This document shows, in pieces, positions 22,021-55,932 of a DNA stretch of 64,000 nt; the first letter of the stretch is position 1, and every line of letters begins with the position of its first letter. The translations under genes and the position numbers were made by a program. This stretch comes from Strigops habroptila (taxonomy: Eukaryota; Chordata; Aves; Psittaciformes; Psittacidae): NCBI RefSeq assembly GCF_004027225.2, contig NC_044296.2, forward strand, positions 5,327,943 through 5,391,942. The letters are read 5' to 3'. Under the pieces are notes generated by a model. The model was not told where the DNA came from and did not search any database. It saw nothing but the letters and a program-made list of their open reading frames with translations.

Positions 22021-25000
22021 CCCCCCGAGGCCCAGGACTCAACACTGACTCAACACTGCTCCTAAAACCAAACCACTTCTGCTCTGCTCTCCTTTATCAT
22101 CTTTCTTAGGAGCACGCCCGGGCTGGACTTGGGGGCAGAATCTGTTCCAACACATTCAAACAGAATTGCAGGTAAGTTTGTTGAAGAGCTCCACTGACAC
22201 CTCCTCAGAGACACCAGGAAGCCCCACACTAATTTTTATTAAACTCAGTGAAGTTCCTTGTAAGCCTCAGCTTACGTTGCAAACGTGCTTTTTAATAGGT
22301 GCTCCAGCTCTGCAGAGAGAAGTCAATCCAGATGAGAAAGTTCAACAGTTAAAGCATTATGCTTAGAAGTCAAACAAGTAAAATCTCTATTTGAACTGTG
22401 ACAGATTGTGTTGCAAAGAAAGCAGCTGCCAATGAGATGTCAGTCAAAGCTCTGCTCTGACAGACCAGCTTCACGCTCCCATTTTGCTAAATTCACTGCT
22501 TCTATTCATAAATACTTGAAAAATAAAGTATGTCACAAGACAGAGTGACACAGGGACCTTTATTCACCTTCATTGACCTGCATGGGAATACACACACACA
22601 CACACACAAGAAGTTACCCCAAACATCCCACTTTTCCTTCCAGCCTCCTGCTGTCAGCAAGCACTGGAAGCAGAAGATCGTTTAAGAAAGGTGGATTCAA
22701 AAACTCAAGCAGCAAAAGGGAAGGAGATAAACAGGAATAGGCAGGGCCCTCCCCCCCGACAGGCCACTGCTGCATGCTGGGGAGGCAGGAGGGGAAGTGG
22801 TGGAATGAGGAAAGGATGGTGGGATGTGGCCAGGCTGGATGTGCCTTCCTTAAATAGCTTCTCCTGCTCTGCTGGAGACAAACCCCTGAGCTAAATACAC
22901 CAACAACATGAGCCAAAGGACACTCCTTATACCAACATTTTCCCATGTTTCTTTTTTCTTTTAAAGACAGAAGATACAGAGAAAAATATAAAGACAGGAT
23001 TTTCCCCCCACCTTGTTTCCCAACATTCCAGTGAGATGGCACATTCCCCTTTCTTCCCCCCCCATTCTGAACTGAAGGGAGTGAAGTTTAACAGAAGGAT
23101 ACTCCACCAGTGCCCACAGCACAGCAAGTGGGGGAAGAGTCTAAAGCCAGAGAGTCCATTGGAAATTCTGCAACCACAGAACCTCGCCCTCGAGGTTAAT
23201 GGGGCTACACTAAATTTTTGCGTTGCTTCTGATAAAATCAGCCATTTCTGAGATCTTAGAGGATGACAGCCCATCGTCTAAGCTTTCTGGTGATTAATAC
23301 ATGTTTTCCCTCATCAAAAAACCTGGAAAATACAACAGTGGTGAGAATGAACCTGTGTGGAGTGAACACGTGGGACTAACATCTGGTTGGGAGTAAGAAC
23401 GCAGGAGTTGCCTGGCTCCATCCAAAGGAAAACCCAGGAAAGGTCTAAAGTTCTGCACTGCTGATGGAGCATTCCTGATTCCAGTGATGCTGCACATCCA
23501 ACCATCTGTTGTTATACTGGTAGTAACAGAAAACACTCCCTTCTGCTCCTTGCGAGTTTAGCACAAGGAGTAATTCCAGCTTGGTGAACAGTGCTGGACT
23601 AAGCAATTCCCACAGCAAGAAAAAATAACTGGAAATCTAGTTTTCCACTGCATGGGGATGCCTGAGCTCCACAGATGGAGCATCTGCCCCACGTCATCAC
23701 ACATGAGACTCTGTTGGTCTTATTTTCCATCCCTTTTCACAGGTTATTCATTACGATAAAACCAAGAGCCAATGCTTCAGAGTTATGGTGATAGCCCAGC
23801 TCTGAGAGCCTGACCTCACACTGACAGATCGCTGCCCTCAAGAGCTCTCTTGAAGTTTCAACACACATTTCTGAGTAATCATGGAGCTGGGCTTTGGTTT
23901 AATCAGGATGGACACCAGAAGATGGAGAGAACACTTGTTTTTCCTGAAAAATAGAAAGGAAATCATGCGCTGCCTTTGAATTCCACCTTTCTGACAAGGC
24001 TACAAGTAACCGAATCTTTAGAGGAGCAAGCTTGAACCTATGCATGAACACAGCTTGGAAAAGAATGTCACATTCCACATTGCACAATAATAATCCAATT
24101 CCTGCAGGAAAGAAAAAACAGAATATGAACAATTAAGTAAAAGCCTAACTCTATTTTGAAGTACATCACCTTCCACCATGGATCATTTCAAAACATCATG
24201 TTCCTAACACGTACCCAACAAAACCAGAACTGAACATGTGTCAGAAGTACAGAATTCCTTTGCACTATTGATTGATCATTCCAGGATTAACACTAGCACA
24301 AAGCCCTAGGTGTTGCTTCCTTTACTTCTGAAAAGACCATCTAGAAAACAACGCTCCTCATTCCATCCACAGGGTTCTACAAAGCTGCTGCTTCATCCAA
24401 CAAACCTTTTGAACGGTTTCAATATGAAAATTCCCGGTTTTCTTTCCAAATTGCTTAAAAATCCTTGCGGAAAATTTCCAACCCAAGGATGAACTTGGTC
24501 CATTTTTGCAGGTATTTCTAGAAGAAAGTTAATTTACAGGAAGTCATCTCAAAATAACACAATGGGATTCAAGTTCATTTGAGACATTTGGAAAGCAGTG
24601 TCATACTTTATTTAAAAGAAACCCATGTAAAAACAAAGCTTAAATGAAAATGGTACCTGAAAAATAAATTATTTGATATAAAACAAATCAATAACTTAAA
24701 ACCACACTAAATATACAAAATGTTGAACCATATACTGTACAGTATGGAAAACAATTGATCAAACCTTCTGTCCCACAAACAGATTAATTCATGAACAAAA
24801 GAGTACATAAGTTAAGGGAAATAAAGTCAATGAAACCACTAGATAGAAGTACAGGATTATTCAAAATTACTGGTCAAATAAAAGGCTTTATCCCAACTTA
24901 TGTTTCAAATTTCTCAAGTCCTTTTCTTCTCAATGACCAAGTGAAAAAGTTCAGCTGTACCATGGAAAAGCTGCTCAAAACTGTTTGAAAATAAGGAACA

Positions 25001-27030
25001 ACCAGCATGAGAATGGAGACTCTAAAACGTGAGCCCAGAAGCAAGTCCCAAGGTTTCAGGTGGCAGTTCTGCTGTCACTCATTCTCCATCATTGCCAACA
25101 AAAAGAATTTAAGTGCTGAAAATTCCACTCAACAGAAAAATAGTCTTAGCTCAACCTTGGTGGATGGTTTATGGAGTGTGATAGACAGGAATAACCACAG
25201 CCAGGGGCAGGAAAACAGGACAGGATTCCAAGGCAAATCCCTTCACTGGGCGCTGTGCTTGGCTTTAGAGCATCTAAAGGCTTTGGCTGGTTTTAAACCA
25301 TGCAGAAGGAGAGAGCAACACTTGAGGGGTTGTTTAGTTGTACTACATAAGCCTACTAGGAAAAAGCCATCACAAAACCAGTGCTGCATTGAATTCCTCT
25401 AAGAGTGGACACTTGAGCTGCATCGTGGAGGAGTCACACAAGGTGCAGGACAAGCAAGAGGGACTCGTGACCCTCCTCATGAACCCCAGTTTATAAATAA
25501 GTAGAAAAGCAATAAGGTAAAACATCAGAAAGGAACATTTGCCTTTGGACCTTTGTAATTCTCAGTTCTATTGTGCTGAGCATCCAACACTGAGAAGTAC
25601 CGAGGAACTTGCCTACAGCACAGACTCATCTGCTTTGCAATAGAGAGATTGAAGTACCCAGGGGGACAAGCGTTGTTCTTGGGGAAGAAAACAAAACCAA
25701 AAACCAAACCAAACTCCAAGTGCAGCCCCACAATGGGAGCTCTGAGTGAGCTGGGCTCTCTTCTGGTGAATGTGAACTTGGTCCCTTTGCTCTAAAGCTA
25801 TTCTTAGGAGCTATAAGTAGAACTGTTAACAATAAGGTGCTTTACTGGCAGAATTCCAAAGGACAAATCTCCTCATTATAGAAGTCCAAATGGTAACCAT
25901 ATGAGAGAGGTAGCGTTAGGTCAAGTTACTGTGTTTGACTGTTGTGACTGACCCAGGAGCTCGCCATCAGCAGTTCACCAAATGCTGTACATTACAAACC
26001 CTCTAGCATGTTGCAGGCAGGTAGAGCCGATGACTATCGGGACTATTCACTTCCAAAGCTTGGCATTCCAAATCAGGGATCAGTTATACAGGTATTTTGG
26101 TTTTAACTGCTCAACATCCTTTCTAGAAAGGTACCAAGGTTTCTTTTTTCTTTTAAGATTTGTAATTGTTTCGCATAAAGAACATTACTACAACATCCAA
26201 CGTCCCTATAAAAATAGGTGTCCTTCTCCAGAGTGACACCCTTTGGTCATCAGGACAAATATAAGTGACCACAAACTGACCAACTAGTATCCACTGCAAT
26301 GAGAAATGTAGCCTGAGTGACTCGTGTGTCTCTATTTTCCATGTTTTCATGCTATCATGATACAGACGTACAAAAAACTCATAACCAACCAAAGGGAAGG
26401 AACAAGATGTGTGGACATACAGCGCCACGGGGACGCTGACCTCTCCTTCCACCCTAAAAGCTGGATCCTCAAGTCCTTCTCAGGCCCCGATCTAGAGCAG
26501 AAAGCGGAGGGAGTGTCACCAGCTTGGCACAGGAGGCAACATTAACTGTGCTGGCTCCATCCCCTCCTGCCAGATGCAAACCAAACTTTATAATGATCTA
26601 ACTTGAACATTAAAATAAATTCAACACTTCAGTATGGAGATACCATCTAAAACAGTCACAAGAGAGCTAAACACACTAACCTGCTTGGATTCTGCTCATG
26701 TTTATAGTGGTTCTGATGCTGCCATCTCCTCATCTGAAGGAACTGGACTTGCCTCTGCCAGCTTAGGATACACAGCAACATCAGAGCTTCCTTTTCCATA
26801 TTTACTGTGAAGTTTCCCTATCTGCAGATGGTTGTCAGGTCTAAACTGTGAGTAGGCTTGTGGCTAGCTTTCTGCACCAGGGTGAATTCCATTCGTAGGG
26901 GGAATCTGGGAAGCAAATGTAAGTTACTGAGCAGGAATAAAAACTTCATAAATCAACAGACTGGAAAAGACCAAGTCTGAATAAAGCCTTCAAGGAATTT
27001 TCAGTTTGACAAAACTCAAGTTGTTGGATA
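22016..27030. other. Intergenic stretch between convergent genes
   Basis: AT-rich, with no CR1 copy and no recognised exon. A (CA) run lies at 22590-22608. Part of the right side may belong to distal 3'UTR forms of ELAVL1: a TTTATT at 24607-24612 would be one more AATAAA on the minus strand. Confidence 0.45.
22590..22608 (+). repeat. (CA)n microsatellite
   Basis: About nine CA units. Confidence 0.85.
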
Positions 27031-27054
27031 TACTAAGAAAATCTGATTCATCTT

Positions 27055-27070
27055 TTTATTTGGTTTTATT
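27055..27070 (-). terminator. Candidate distal ELAVL1 poly(A) signals (two AATAAA)
   Basis: TTTATT on the + strand at 27055-27060 and 27065-27070 gives two AATAAA hexamers 10 bp apart on the minus strand. Confidence 0.4.
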
Positions 27071-29318
27071 CTGTACAACACGACTCAAGTCCAGAATGTC
27101 TCCAGAGAACTTTGGATGAGGTCTTCAAGCAGAGTCAGGACAGTTTTGCATTTAAGCAGACATTGTCTCATTTTAGAGTGAAGCTCCACAGTCCAGCAAA
27201 GAATGAAGACTACTCATGTGCAATTCTGGAAGCCCTATAACAAGTGTGTTTGGCAGCCACACCATGACCCAGTAAGAGCCTTCTTGGAGTGCCAGATCCA
27301 ACCAATATTTGCAATAGTGGAGAAAAGGATGAGGACCAAGTAAGGGCAGCAGCACTTCCCTTTCAAATGAAATACCAAGATAACCCAAGTGATTTTACAT
27401 TCAAAAGTGATGAAGCAATAATTAAAATCACACCAGACATTCAAAAGCTGGTGAGGTTTCCTGCAAACAGTAACTGGAGGTCCTGAAGGCTGACCAAGTC
27501 CCAGCACAGGACCCTGCCCTTGCACAGTGAAGCCTTTTTAGTGCCACCAAAGGTGCCTGACTGCAGATGGGCCTCCCAAAGGAGATGGCTCCCAGCCAGT
27601 GAGTGAAAACCAGGGACTCCCCACCGGGAATGGCTGCAGAAGCCAAGGGCAGGTTCTGCTGGAGTGCCAAGTGTTGGCACGCACACAAGTTCTCCTTGTG
27701 AAAGCAAGTGTACGCAAAGCAAATGGATCCACTGGAACATCCAGCCCAAGTCTTGCTGTTTGTATTCCCACCTGGCAGACCCTCAGCTCTGAAGGTAGCT
27801 ACCCTGACCATAAGATTGATGAAGAAGCCTTTTCTCCCCTTTCTTTTCAAACACAAGGCAGGTGAACTTCTTTTGTCACTGTATTTGTCCATCTGATCAA
27901 ATACATGTAAAAATGAAATGGTGTCACCCCAAACGGCGGAGTCACGAAACCCAGGCTCATGCCTTCAGAAAAGCTGACACAAAACCCCTCGCCCTGTCCC
28001 CTGAGGCATCGTCATTCTCTTCAGTATCTACACGAGACCCTGCAACAGCAGCACGGCCAGAACTACCTGTTTTCATCAGGAATTATACCTGGTCCTTCAG
28101 CAGCAGGTACCTGGGGGTGTCTTGTGAGGTTTCCAGCCTATTCTAGGGGAACCCAAAACATTTCTAGCAATCAGAGCTGTTCCCAGTAGCACATCTCCAG
28201 CCTGGACCAGGTCTTTAAAATCTGGTCACCAGATCTTAATCCAGCAACCAAGACTCTACCTCACTGAGCTACTGCATCTCATGAGAAATGTAACTGTCCA
28301 CTGGGTTGAGACAGGCCTTTGGGTTCACAAAGATCCTGTAAGCAGTGACTGAGCATCACCTGAAAGAAGCATCTGTATTTCCTCAAATGAAAGGATGAAA
28401 AAGCAGAACAAATCAACAGTTTTCTAAACTCTCTGAGGATCAAGAGGCCAAACCCTCTCTTGAAGCAGCTATGTTCAAGGAGAAGCTTCAAAGTAGGGTA
28501 CACTGGGTGACGTGGTAAAGGAAACCAGTTGCTCCTACCTTCTGGGTAGAAAAATTGCTGGCAGATTACTTGTTTGAATTTAGTTTCCAATTCCAGAAGT
28601 TTCCTTTGGTCTTTACCAGTAGGATACATGGCTATTGTTTAGGACCAAAAGCAGCAAGAATACAGACAATTTTTCCTTGACTTCAGCTATTTATGCCAAA
28701 TATTTAGTGACTATTATGATGCAGACCATACACTTCTAGTATCGGCTCTTGGTATTTTAGCAGGGTTTTGTTTCCCTCTTTTCCTGACTCAAGCAGCAAC
28801 ATTTTGCTCATGGAAATTATGTGGTGATGGCTGCCAGAGCAACTATCAAAGGAAGCTGGGATCAGATGTTTCCTACAAGAGATGTTTTCATACTACCACT
28901 GAAACAGCATCCTGTGTTTCCTTCTTACTTAGCAAAGAAAAATGGAAGAACAGAGAAGCAGGCAGATGACAGGGATGCCAAAAAGTCTACACGAAATGTT
29001 TTCGAGCTCAGAGCAGTGGCAGCACGCCTGCAGTGATCACTGATGCAGAGTCCTACCGAGGGTGTCCTTCACTGGAAGTCTGAACCCCCATCTAAATACT
29101 GTGATAAACCAGCGACTCTCATTTAGTGTGAAATTACTCTTACACGAAACAAGGCAAGAGAGAATGACAGGAAGCTGGGAACAACTGTCCTGTAGAACAG
29201 GACAGTGTGAGGTTAAGAGATGTGGGACACTGTGAGAGGACTCTATACTACTCAGTTTTAACTTGAGAGACACCCCCTGAGTGCTTCTGAATCTCTCCTT
29301 TTTCATATAAAGGAAGTA

Positions 29319-29324
29319 TTTATT
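29319..29324 (-). terminator. Candidate proximal ELAVL1 poly(A) signal
   Basis: AATAAA on the minus strand about 2.07 kb after the stop, downstream of the U-rich block at 30021-30175. Confidence 0.35.
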
Positions 29325-30020
29325 AACGTAATAAAAGATTGATGACAAGTTGGTGGAAACATCTGGAATAGACTGCTGGAAAGTACACTATGAGGGGTGG
29401 GAGTAGGTTGCTCTGTCACAGCCACTGCTGTACAAACCATAGTGCTTCTCAAGAGATGGTAGTGAACAGGACTGGAGACAGTGCTGAAGGCGATCAAAGG
29501 AGGGGGCTCTCTTTGGGCTGTGCAAGACTGCAGCTCCCACTGCAGAAAGAGAAGAAACAATTGTAAATGCCAGGCAAGGTCAGCCAGGGATGGAAGGATA
29601 CAAGCAGGAGGCATGGAAGGGCCTCTGCCATTTGAAAGTCAGCTTAGGGACTGCTAGAGGTTCATGCAACAAAAAGGAGACACTGCATTAAAACTGTCCC
29701 TGACCCCGTCTCTTGTTTGCTCTACCTTCTGCCAACGGAGCATGAACACTGGACCTGACGGTTGTGCAGATAAGTCTCTAGCCATGCCCAGTATCCTTAC
29801 ACAGCCTTTACTCAATGGAGCAATCCTTGTCAGATTTCCTACCAAAGAACAACCTGCAGGGTTATGTCAGCCTGTGGCACACGGGTTCTACGTGACAGAC
29901 TTCTTGTAGTGCTCTTGTTTCATAACCATCTTTCTTCTACTCGTCTGTCAAAGGAGTAACTGAGAAACCCTTCAAGAGGAACTAGAGTTCTTTAAAGCAA
30001 CACTCGTTGGAAGCTGGACA

Positions 30021-30175
30021 CTGTGTGCAATACTCAGCAAAAAAATAACAGAAAATAAAAAACAAAACAAAATTTGAGCAAAACAAAATCAAATTTAATG
30101 TTCTTAAATGCAAAAGTAAAAACAAACAAAAAACACAAAAAAGCAAAAGAAAATTAACAGAAACAGAACAACTCA
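30021..30175 (-). promoter_or_regulatory. U-rich element in ELAVL1 3'UTR
   Basis: On the RNA strand this is a 150-nt run of U with scattered A, G and C, including U6-U7 tracts. HuR binds such AU/U-rich RNA and is known to regulate its own mRNA through its 3'UTR, so this is a likely self-binding site. Confidence 0.5.
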
Positions 30176-31289
30176 AAGTTTCAAGGCAGTCTGCAGAAAA
30201 CTTGGGGGATTAATCTTTAAATCTACAAATCAAAGGGGTTTTTCTTTTGTTAATATCTAACTTGCAAGTAGGTAAGTACTTTTCTGCTGAGTGTTCAATA
30301 AGTAAAGCTAGTTGTCAAAACAAAAACCTATTAAAATAGAAAAATCTAGCACTCATTAGAAGGGATGCGAGAAATACAATGCTCAAATGTTTATAACTGT
30401 TATTTTTTTCCTTTACAAAATAGAACTACCAAAGAAATTCAAACTATAATGATCGTTGAAAATGAGTAAGTATCTTGCTGCATTATAATGTACCAGTAAG
30501 TAGTGCACCATGCATTAAGTATTTGGACAGAAGAGATTGAGGTTGATCAAGTAGCAACTTAAGATTCACACTCTCTTTTTGGAGTTGCATTTTGACTCTG
30601 AAATCTTCCCGGAGTTTCTTGGAAACTCTTTGGTCCATTCCTATTAGAAAGTGGATTTTACAAGTAAAATGTTTCTAAAACCTTTGAATTGGACAGCTTG
30701 GCCACTGCTCAGTGTGCAACTTACCTCCTCAATGGTGTTAAAAGTTATGCTGGCATGCTACTACTTACAAGACCTTGACTTCAAAAGCCTAATCCTCAAC
30801 TACATAACGTAGTAAATGAATATTAATTGAGCAAACAAATGACTGTCAACTAAAACATTAGTATTTCTCAACTTTTCTTCCATACTACCGAGTCGGGGGT
30901 AGAGAAGAAGGTCACGGGGAATGGGTGGGAGAAACAACAACATAAAAACCCCAAGAAAATTAATTCGTTCAGCCTGATATTTTGCAGAAAATTCCAGTTT
31001 TTGCAGACAACATTCAATGGAACAAATGTTAGTCTCATAAGTGAAAGCATGCTTCAATTTTACCACCATCCAGAGGGTCTTGTTAATGCAATCGACTTCG
31101 GATTTCAGGGGATTTTTGAAACATGTTTGTAAATGAAATAACTTAAAGGAACTTAAAATTGGTCTGACATTGTGGGATTTCAAACATTTGAACATGTCAG
31201 TTGCATCCCAGAATATAAAACCTTTTTCACTTCTCATTTAGACTAAGACAAACACTTGTGAAAGTTGGCGCAAAATGAGTTTTACACTA

Positions 31290-31338
31290 ACAAAAAAAAA
31301 AAAAACAAAAACAAAAAAAAAAAACCAAAAAAAGAAGA
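31290..31338 (-). promoter_or_regulatory. Oligo(U) tract 60-100 nt after the ELAVL1 stop
   Basis: The + strand is runs of A broken by C, so the mRNA carries U14, U5, U11 and U7 tracts. A candidate HuR binding site, though simple A-rich slippage could also explain it. Confidence 0.5.
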
Positions 31339-31393
31339 AGGTTTCAACTTCTGTCACTCACTTAATCTATTCCATACAAAAAGCACGAGCAAG

Positions 31394-51620
<20,227 letters not shown>

Positions 51621-52834
51621 CTGCCAAGAGAAAAAACATCTCACATCAGTACTAGATCTCGAACAAAAAACAATTCTTCCATGGATCATTATATGTGGTT
51701 AATGAAGGAAATGAAGACACGGAAAGAAAGAAAACAAAATGAAGTGCAGGAAACAATGGGTGTATTCCACACTGGAATAGGCTTACCCAAATAAGATGGA
51801 GGTCTGTAAAGTCATGAATGGTTCGAAGAAAATAAATCAAAAGCAGTTATTCCCTTTTTCTTATGGTATGAAGAAGGAGGAGGACAACATGGCCATGGAC
51901 TGGCTAACAGTCTAAAGCAAATTATTAGGAAGAATTGAAGCACTTGACCACAATTTTAATCTCAATGTCAAAATATATATGGAGGAAAAGAGTGGGTTCA
52001 AAAAGAGGTTGGGCAAATCAAGCTTATCACAGTGGTCACAGGAATTTCAACAAGCCAAAACTTCCTCCACCTGAAAGAAGTTGGAATGTTGCTTCTAAAA
52101 AAGGCCAAACAACTGTTCCAACTGTGCATTTTTTCCCCCCCTCACAATTATTTGTTGAAAATCCCAGAACAATTCCTTCTTTCAAACTAACAAGCAGGGC
52201 ATTTTACAAAACTCTGTACCATTAAAGAGCTCTTAAGGAGTCTGGGTGGTTTGGGTTCTTTTTTTACATTAATAAAAAGCATCCATACAGATTGTATCCA
52301 CACTCCTGTAAGCACCAAAGTATTCCAAGCAGCCAAGGTACAACTCAGGTTTCTGATGTCCAAGCACTTGGCTAGCCAGGATCCAACCGGCCACGTCAAC
52401 CTTCATCCCAACTTTAGGCCCAAATCTTTTAAAAGACAGAAAGAGGAGCAGCAGCCCAACGTGCCAGCCCCAGCTCACTATTTCACCTGGGGACTATTCA
52501 TTCGCTAAGTGTTTCCTCCCTCTCACATTGCTTATCCCACATCTTAAGGCACTATCATCGTTCAGTGGTTGCCTTCGGGTGACCACTCAATGGCATACAT
52601 GAAACAGACGAATCCGGATCACTCGCTTCAGTCCATACTGGATATTTGAGAGGTTCTAGTTTCGCACCTTTTTGAAGAAAGCCTTGAGAAAACAATTAGA
52701 AATCCTACCACATGAAGATACTCTCTGCCTTAGCATCAGCAGGGACTGAATCCTGGTGTTTCAGATGCAGAAGACATCTACAACTCAAACTCACAACAGA
52801 CAAAGCTGCTCTTCCTTCATGGCCTGCCGGAAGA

Positions 52835-52979
52835 GAATCACAGAACTGTGTGGGTTGAAGGGACCTTAAAGCTCCTCCAGCTCCAACCCCTGCCACGGGC
52901 AGGGACACCTTCCACTAGACCAGGCTGCTCCAAGCCCCTGTGTCCAACCTGGCCTTGAACACTGCCAGGGATGGGGCAT
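52835..52979 (-). repeat. CR1 LINE 3' end
   Basis: Reverse orientation, from 'gaatcacagaactgtgtgg' to 'cagggatggggca'. The only young CR1 on the minus strand left of 61 kb. Confidence 0.9.
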
Positions 52980-54264
52980 AGAACAGCAGGGTTTAAAGCA
53001 CTTTCACATCTACCTTGAAATGGTTGGAAGCAGGATCTCCTCTTCCTGCAACAGGAGAGAGCTGAGGTCCAGTAGCCTGAGGAAGCCTGAGCTGGCAAGT
53101 TCTTTCTGAAACCACCACCACGAGAAGCTCATTTTCTTGAACAGTCCCATACTCTGGTTCTCCAGTTTCCTACTGCACATTTGGTCATCCTCTCAATCCA
53201 AGCACACTAAACATCCCCAGCTCCAAACACCACAGCTCTTAAAGAACACAGCTCCAAACCACCACAGCTCTTAAAGACAGCTGTGAAACACCCAGAATTA
53301 ACAGAAAAGCTGCTAAAAACTGAGGTAAATTCATGGCCTTCTGATGCTCAGTGGGGCACTCCTCCCCTTAAGTCACTGCAATAGTGTTTAATTCTGTATG
53401 TGTTTCCAATTCCAACTCCACCAGTGAGAGGAGTAAACCCATAAAACTTTTTTGGGGGGATGAAATTAAGGTTAACCTGAGAGGATGAAGTTCCTTCTTG
53501 AACCCAGAGCTCCCACTACAGGAATAGCATCTGGGGTTTGGTCACGTATAGCTCCAGCAGCAAAGCCTGCTCAGCCTATCACCTGCTCTTGCTGCACTCA
53601 GTTTACCAAGTGTAAATCCGGATTGACACCGCTGTGTTTCCAGAATAAAGGTAAATGGATGTTTCACCTGATGCAAGAGCTCAGTCTAAGCACAAATTCA
53701 AGCACTGGAGACTTGCAAATCTTCAACTCCCTTCTGAAAGTTCAGTATAAACCTTCCAAGTTCAATGTGAAATTTGCTTCTCATTGAATATCTCAGTGCC
53801 ACCACGGAAGAATTAATCACCCCAGGCTCAGAGATGCACTTTGTGTTTATTTTAATAGAACTTTTGGCCAACATAGTCATTTAGCCCAAAGAATAACCTA
53901 CGGTGCTATACATAAGCAACTCCTATTAAAACTCCTCTAGTTGCAGCTTGCTTGAGAGCTGAGCACGTTATCTGAGGCAGGCATCACCAACCCAATAATC
54001 AAATTGGGGATAATCAAATCTGAGCTGAATTAGAACAGTTTAAGATATCATTGCTTCTCAGCCACCGTACATCAGGCCAGGTGTTCAGAGCTTGCAAAAG
54101 GCTTTAGCTCATCTCAGTGCAGGGAGGCAGCCACCCTGCCAATACCACACAGTTAATACTGGCGGTGCTTGCCAATTGATTTTTGCATTGAGATGGAACA
54201 GCAGCAGCCCTGGGACCCCATACGCTCCTTAAATGAGGTGATGTGGAGTTACGGTCAAGACAGT

Positions 54265-54386
54265 TGGCCAGGTTGGATGGGGCTTGGAGTAACCTGCTCT
54301 AGTGGAAAGTGTCCCTGCCCGTGGCAGGGGTTGGGACTGGAGGAGCTTTTCCCTTCCAACCCAAAGCAGTCTGGGGTTCTATGATG
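54265..54386 (+). repeat. CR1 LINE 3' end (short)
   Basis: From 'ggccaggttggatgggg' to 'ggggttctatgatg'. Confidence 0.88.
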
Positions 54387-55619
54387 ACAAGTTACCAGAG
54401 TTGTACCTGGCATTAAGCAAAGCTGGCAGGAGTTTGGCAAGTGCCTATCACCTGTAAATCACTTCACCACAGCCTAATCTCACTGCCTGCAATACTTCCG
54501 GTGATAACCATGCAGTGCAGAGGGCATCCTCAGTTCAGAAGCTATCAGGACTGGGAAGGAAGCCTTCCTTCTGCTTCCTTCAGACATTAGGAAGCCCTAC
54601 AGAAAGGCCTGGCAAACATTTTCATGGGATACCAGGCACAAAGCATGCAGAGCAATGAAGGCATAGCTGAGAAGAGGAAAAGGAGCAGAGCACTGATAAA
54701 GATGCTCCTTTCTTCCTAATCTTTCACCAAGCACTTACACAATCTACTGCAATAACCCTTTCTGGCCATACTGGGAGTTAATGGGAAACCACTTCCTCCA
54801 CTGGTGGTGAACTGTGCTTATGCTAGTGAGAGTAAAAACAGCCCCTGAAGAAGTGTTGGCCTTTGTATCCTGAAAACAATTCCTGTTCAGCACATGGATG
54901 ATGTACATTAACACACCCCCTCAGCCCCCCACAAATCAGGGTTGACGCAGAGGCAAGCAACAAATTTGGCTATGTCTTGGACACTGCTCTACCACTCAGT
55001 GTTGAAGCTGAGCAGTCTTCCTTAGAGACCACACCTGAAATAGAACAAAAAGGACACTACTACATGAAGGGCAGTGCCAAACCAATCCACACAGCTGCAG
55101 ACGGCAGATGTAGAGGTGCTGAGGTGTCCAAGTTTGAACACATGCCAAAAGCAATGCCACACACCAAAAGGGTCTGCAGGGCCTGCAAAGCCGCCAACAG
55201 CTCCAACTGCTTCAGGAAAGAGTTTAAGGATGATACAACAAGGTATTGCCAGGCAAAAACTTGCTTTGCGGCCAGCTGTCAGGACACGACTGAGAAGCAA
55301 GAGGTTAATCGAGACATAGAGGAGACAGAGACTGGACACACACACCCCCCCATCCAACCTACCACGTTTTCTTCTCAAACCCCTCTACTTTCCCCATAAT
55401 CTCCAAGAAAACCCCTTTTACTCTTCAAACAAACTCCTTCCATGTCCCCAACAGCTCTCCATACTGCAACCTGCAAGCATAGATGTCTCCATGAACATCC
55501 ATACGGATGTTCTTGTCCTGTCCCTACATGCCCTTGACAAAAGCCCCTCTCCAACTCACTTACCAGCACAAAACAGGCAGCTGGAAATCCATCTCTGAAG
55601 GCTTGATCCAACTCTTGAA

Positions 55620-55932
55620 GGTTACGAGAAACCTGGAGAGGGGCTTTGGACAAGGGCCTGTGGGGATAGGACAAGGGGAATGGCTTTAACCTGCCAGAGA
55701 CTGAGATGAGCTCTGAGGCAGAAGCTCTTCCCTGTGAGGGTGCTGAGGCGCTGGCACAGGGTGCCCAGAGAAGCTGTGGCTGCCCCATCCCTGGCAGTGT
55801 CCAAGGCCAGGTTGGACCCAGGGGCTTGGAGCAACCTGCTCTAGTGGAAGGTGTCCCTGCCCGTGGCAGGGGTTGGAGCTGGATCAGCTTTAATGTCCCT
55901 TCCAACTCAAATCACTCTATTATTCTGTGATT
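55620..55932 (+). repeat. CR1 LINE 3' end
   Basis: From 'gagaaacctggagagggg' to 'attattctgtgattc', with a small deletion after 'cctgccagag'. Confidence 0.9.

Larger units (their letters stand above)
27031..31393 (-). other. ELAVL1: ELAVL1 3'UTR (extent inferred)
   Basis: The minus strand after the stop is U-rich. The part at about 31080-31280 looks like the mammalian HuR 3'UTR as I remember it, for example 'attttgcgccaa' and 'gaaatcccacaatgt'. Human ELAVL1 has several poly(A) forms, the longest with a 3'UTR near 4.9 kb; the length here would be about 4.3 kb. No CR1 copy has inserted in this interval, which fits a constrained UTR. Confidence 0.6.

Noticed and set aside
31290-31338. A-rich run as the poly(A) tail of a retrocopy
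   Set aside because: No retrocopied gene precedes it on the + strand, and it lies in the ELAVL1 3'UTR where the RNA strand is U-rich.
54977-55399. 140-codon ORF in ELAVL1 intron 1
   Set aside because: No family resemblance, no splice context, and no distinct base composition.
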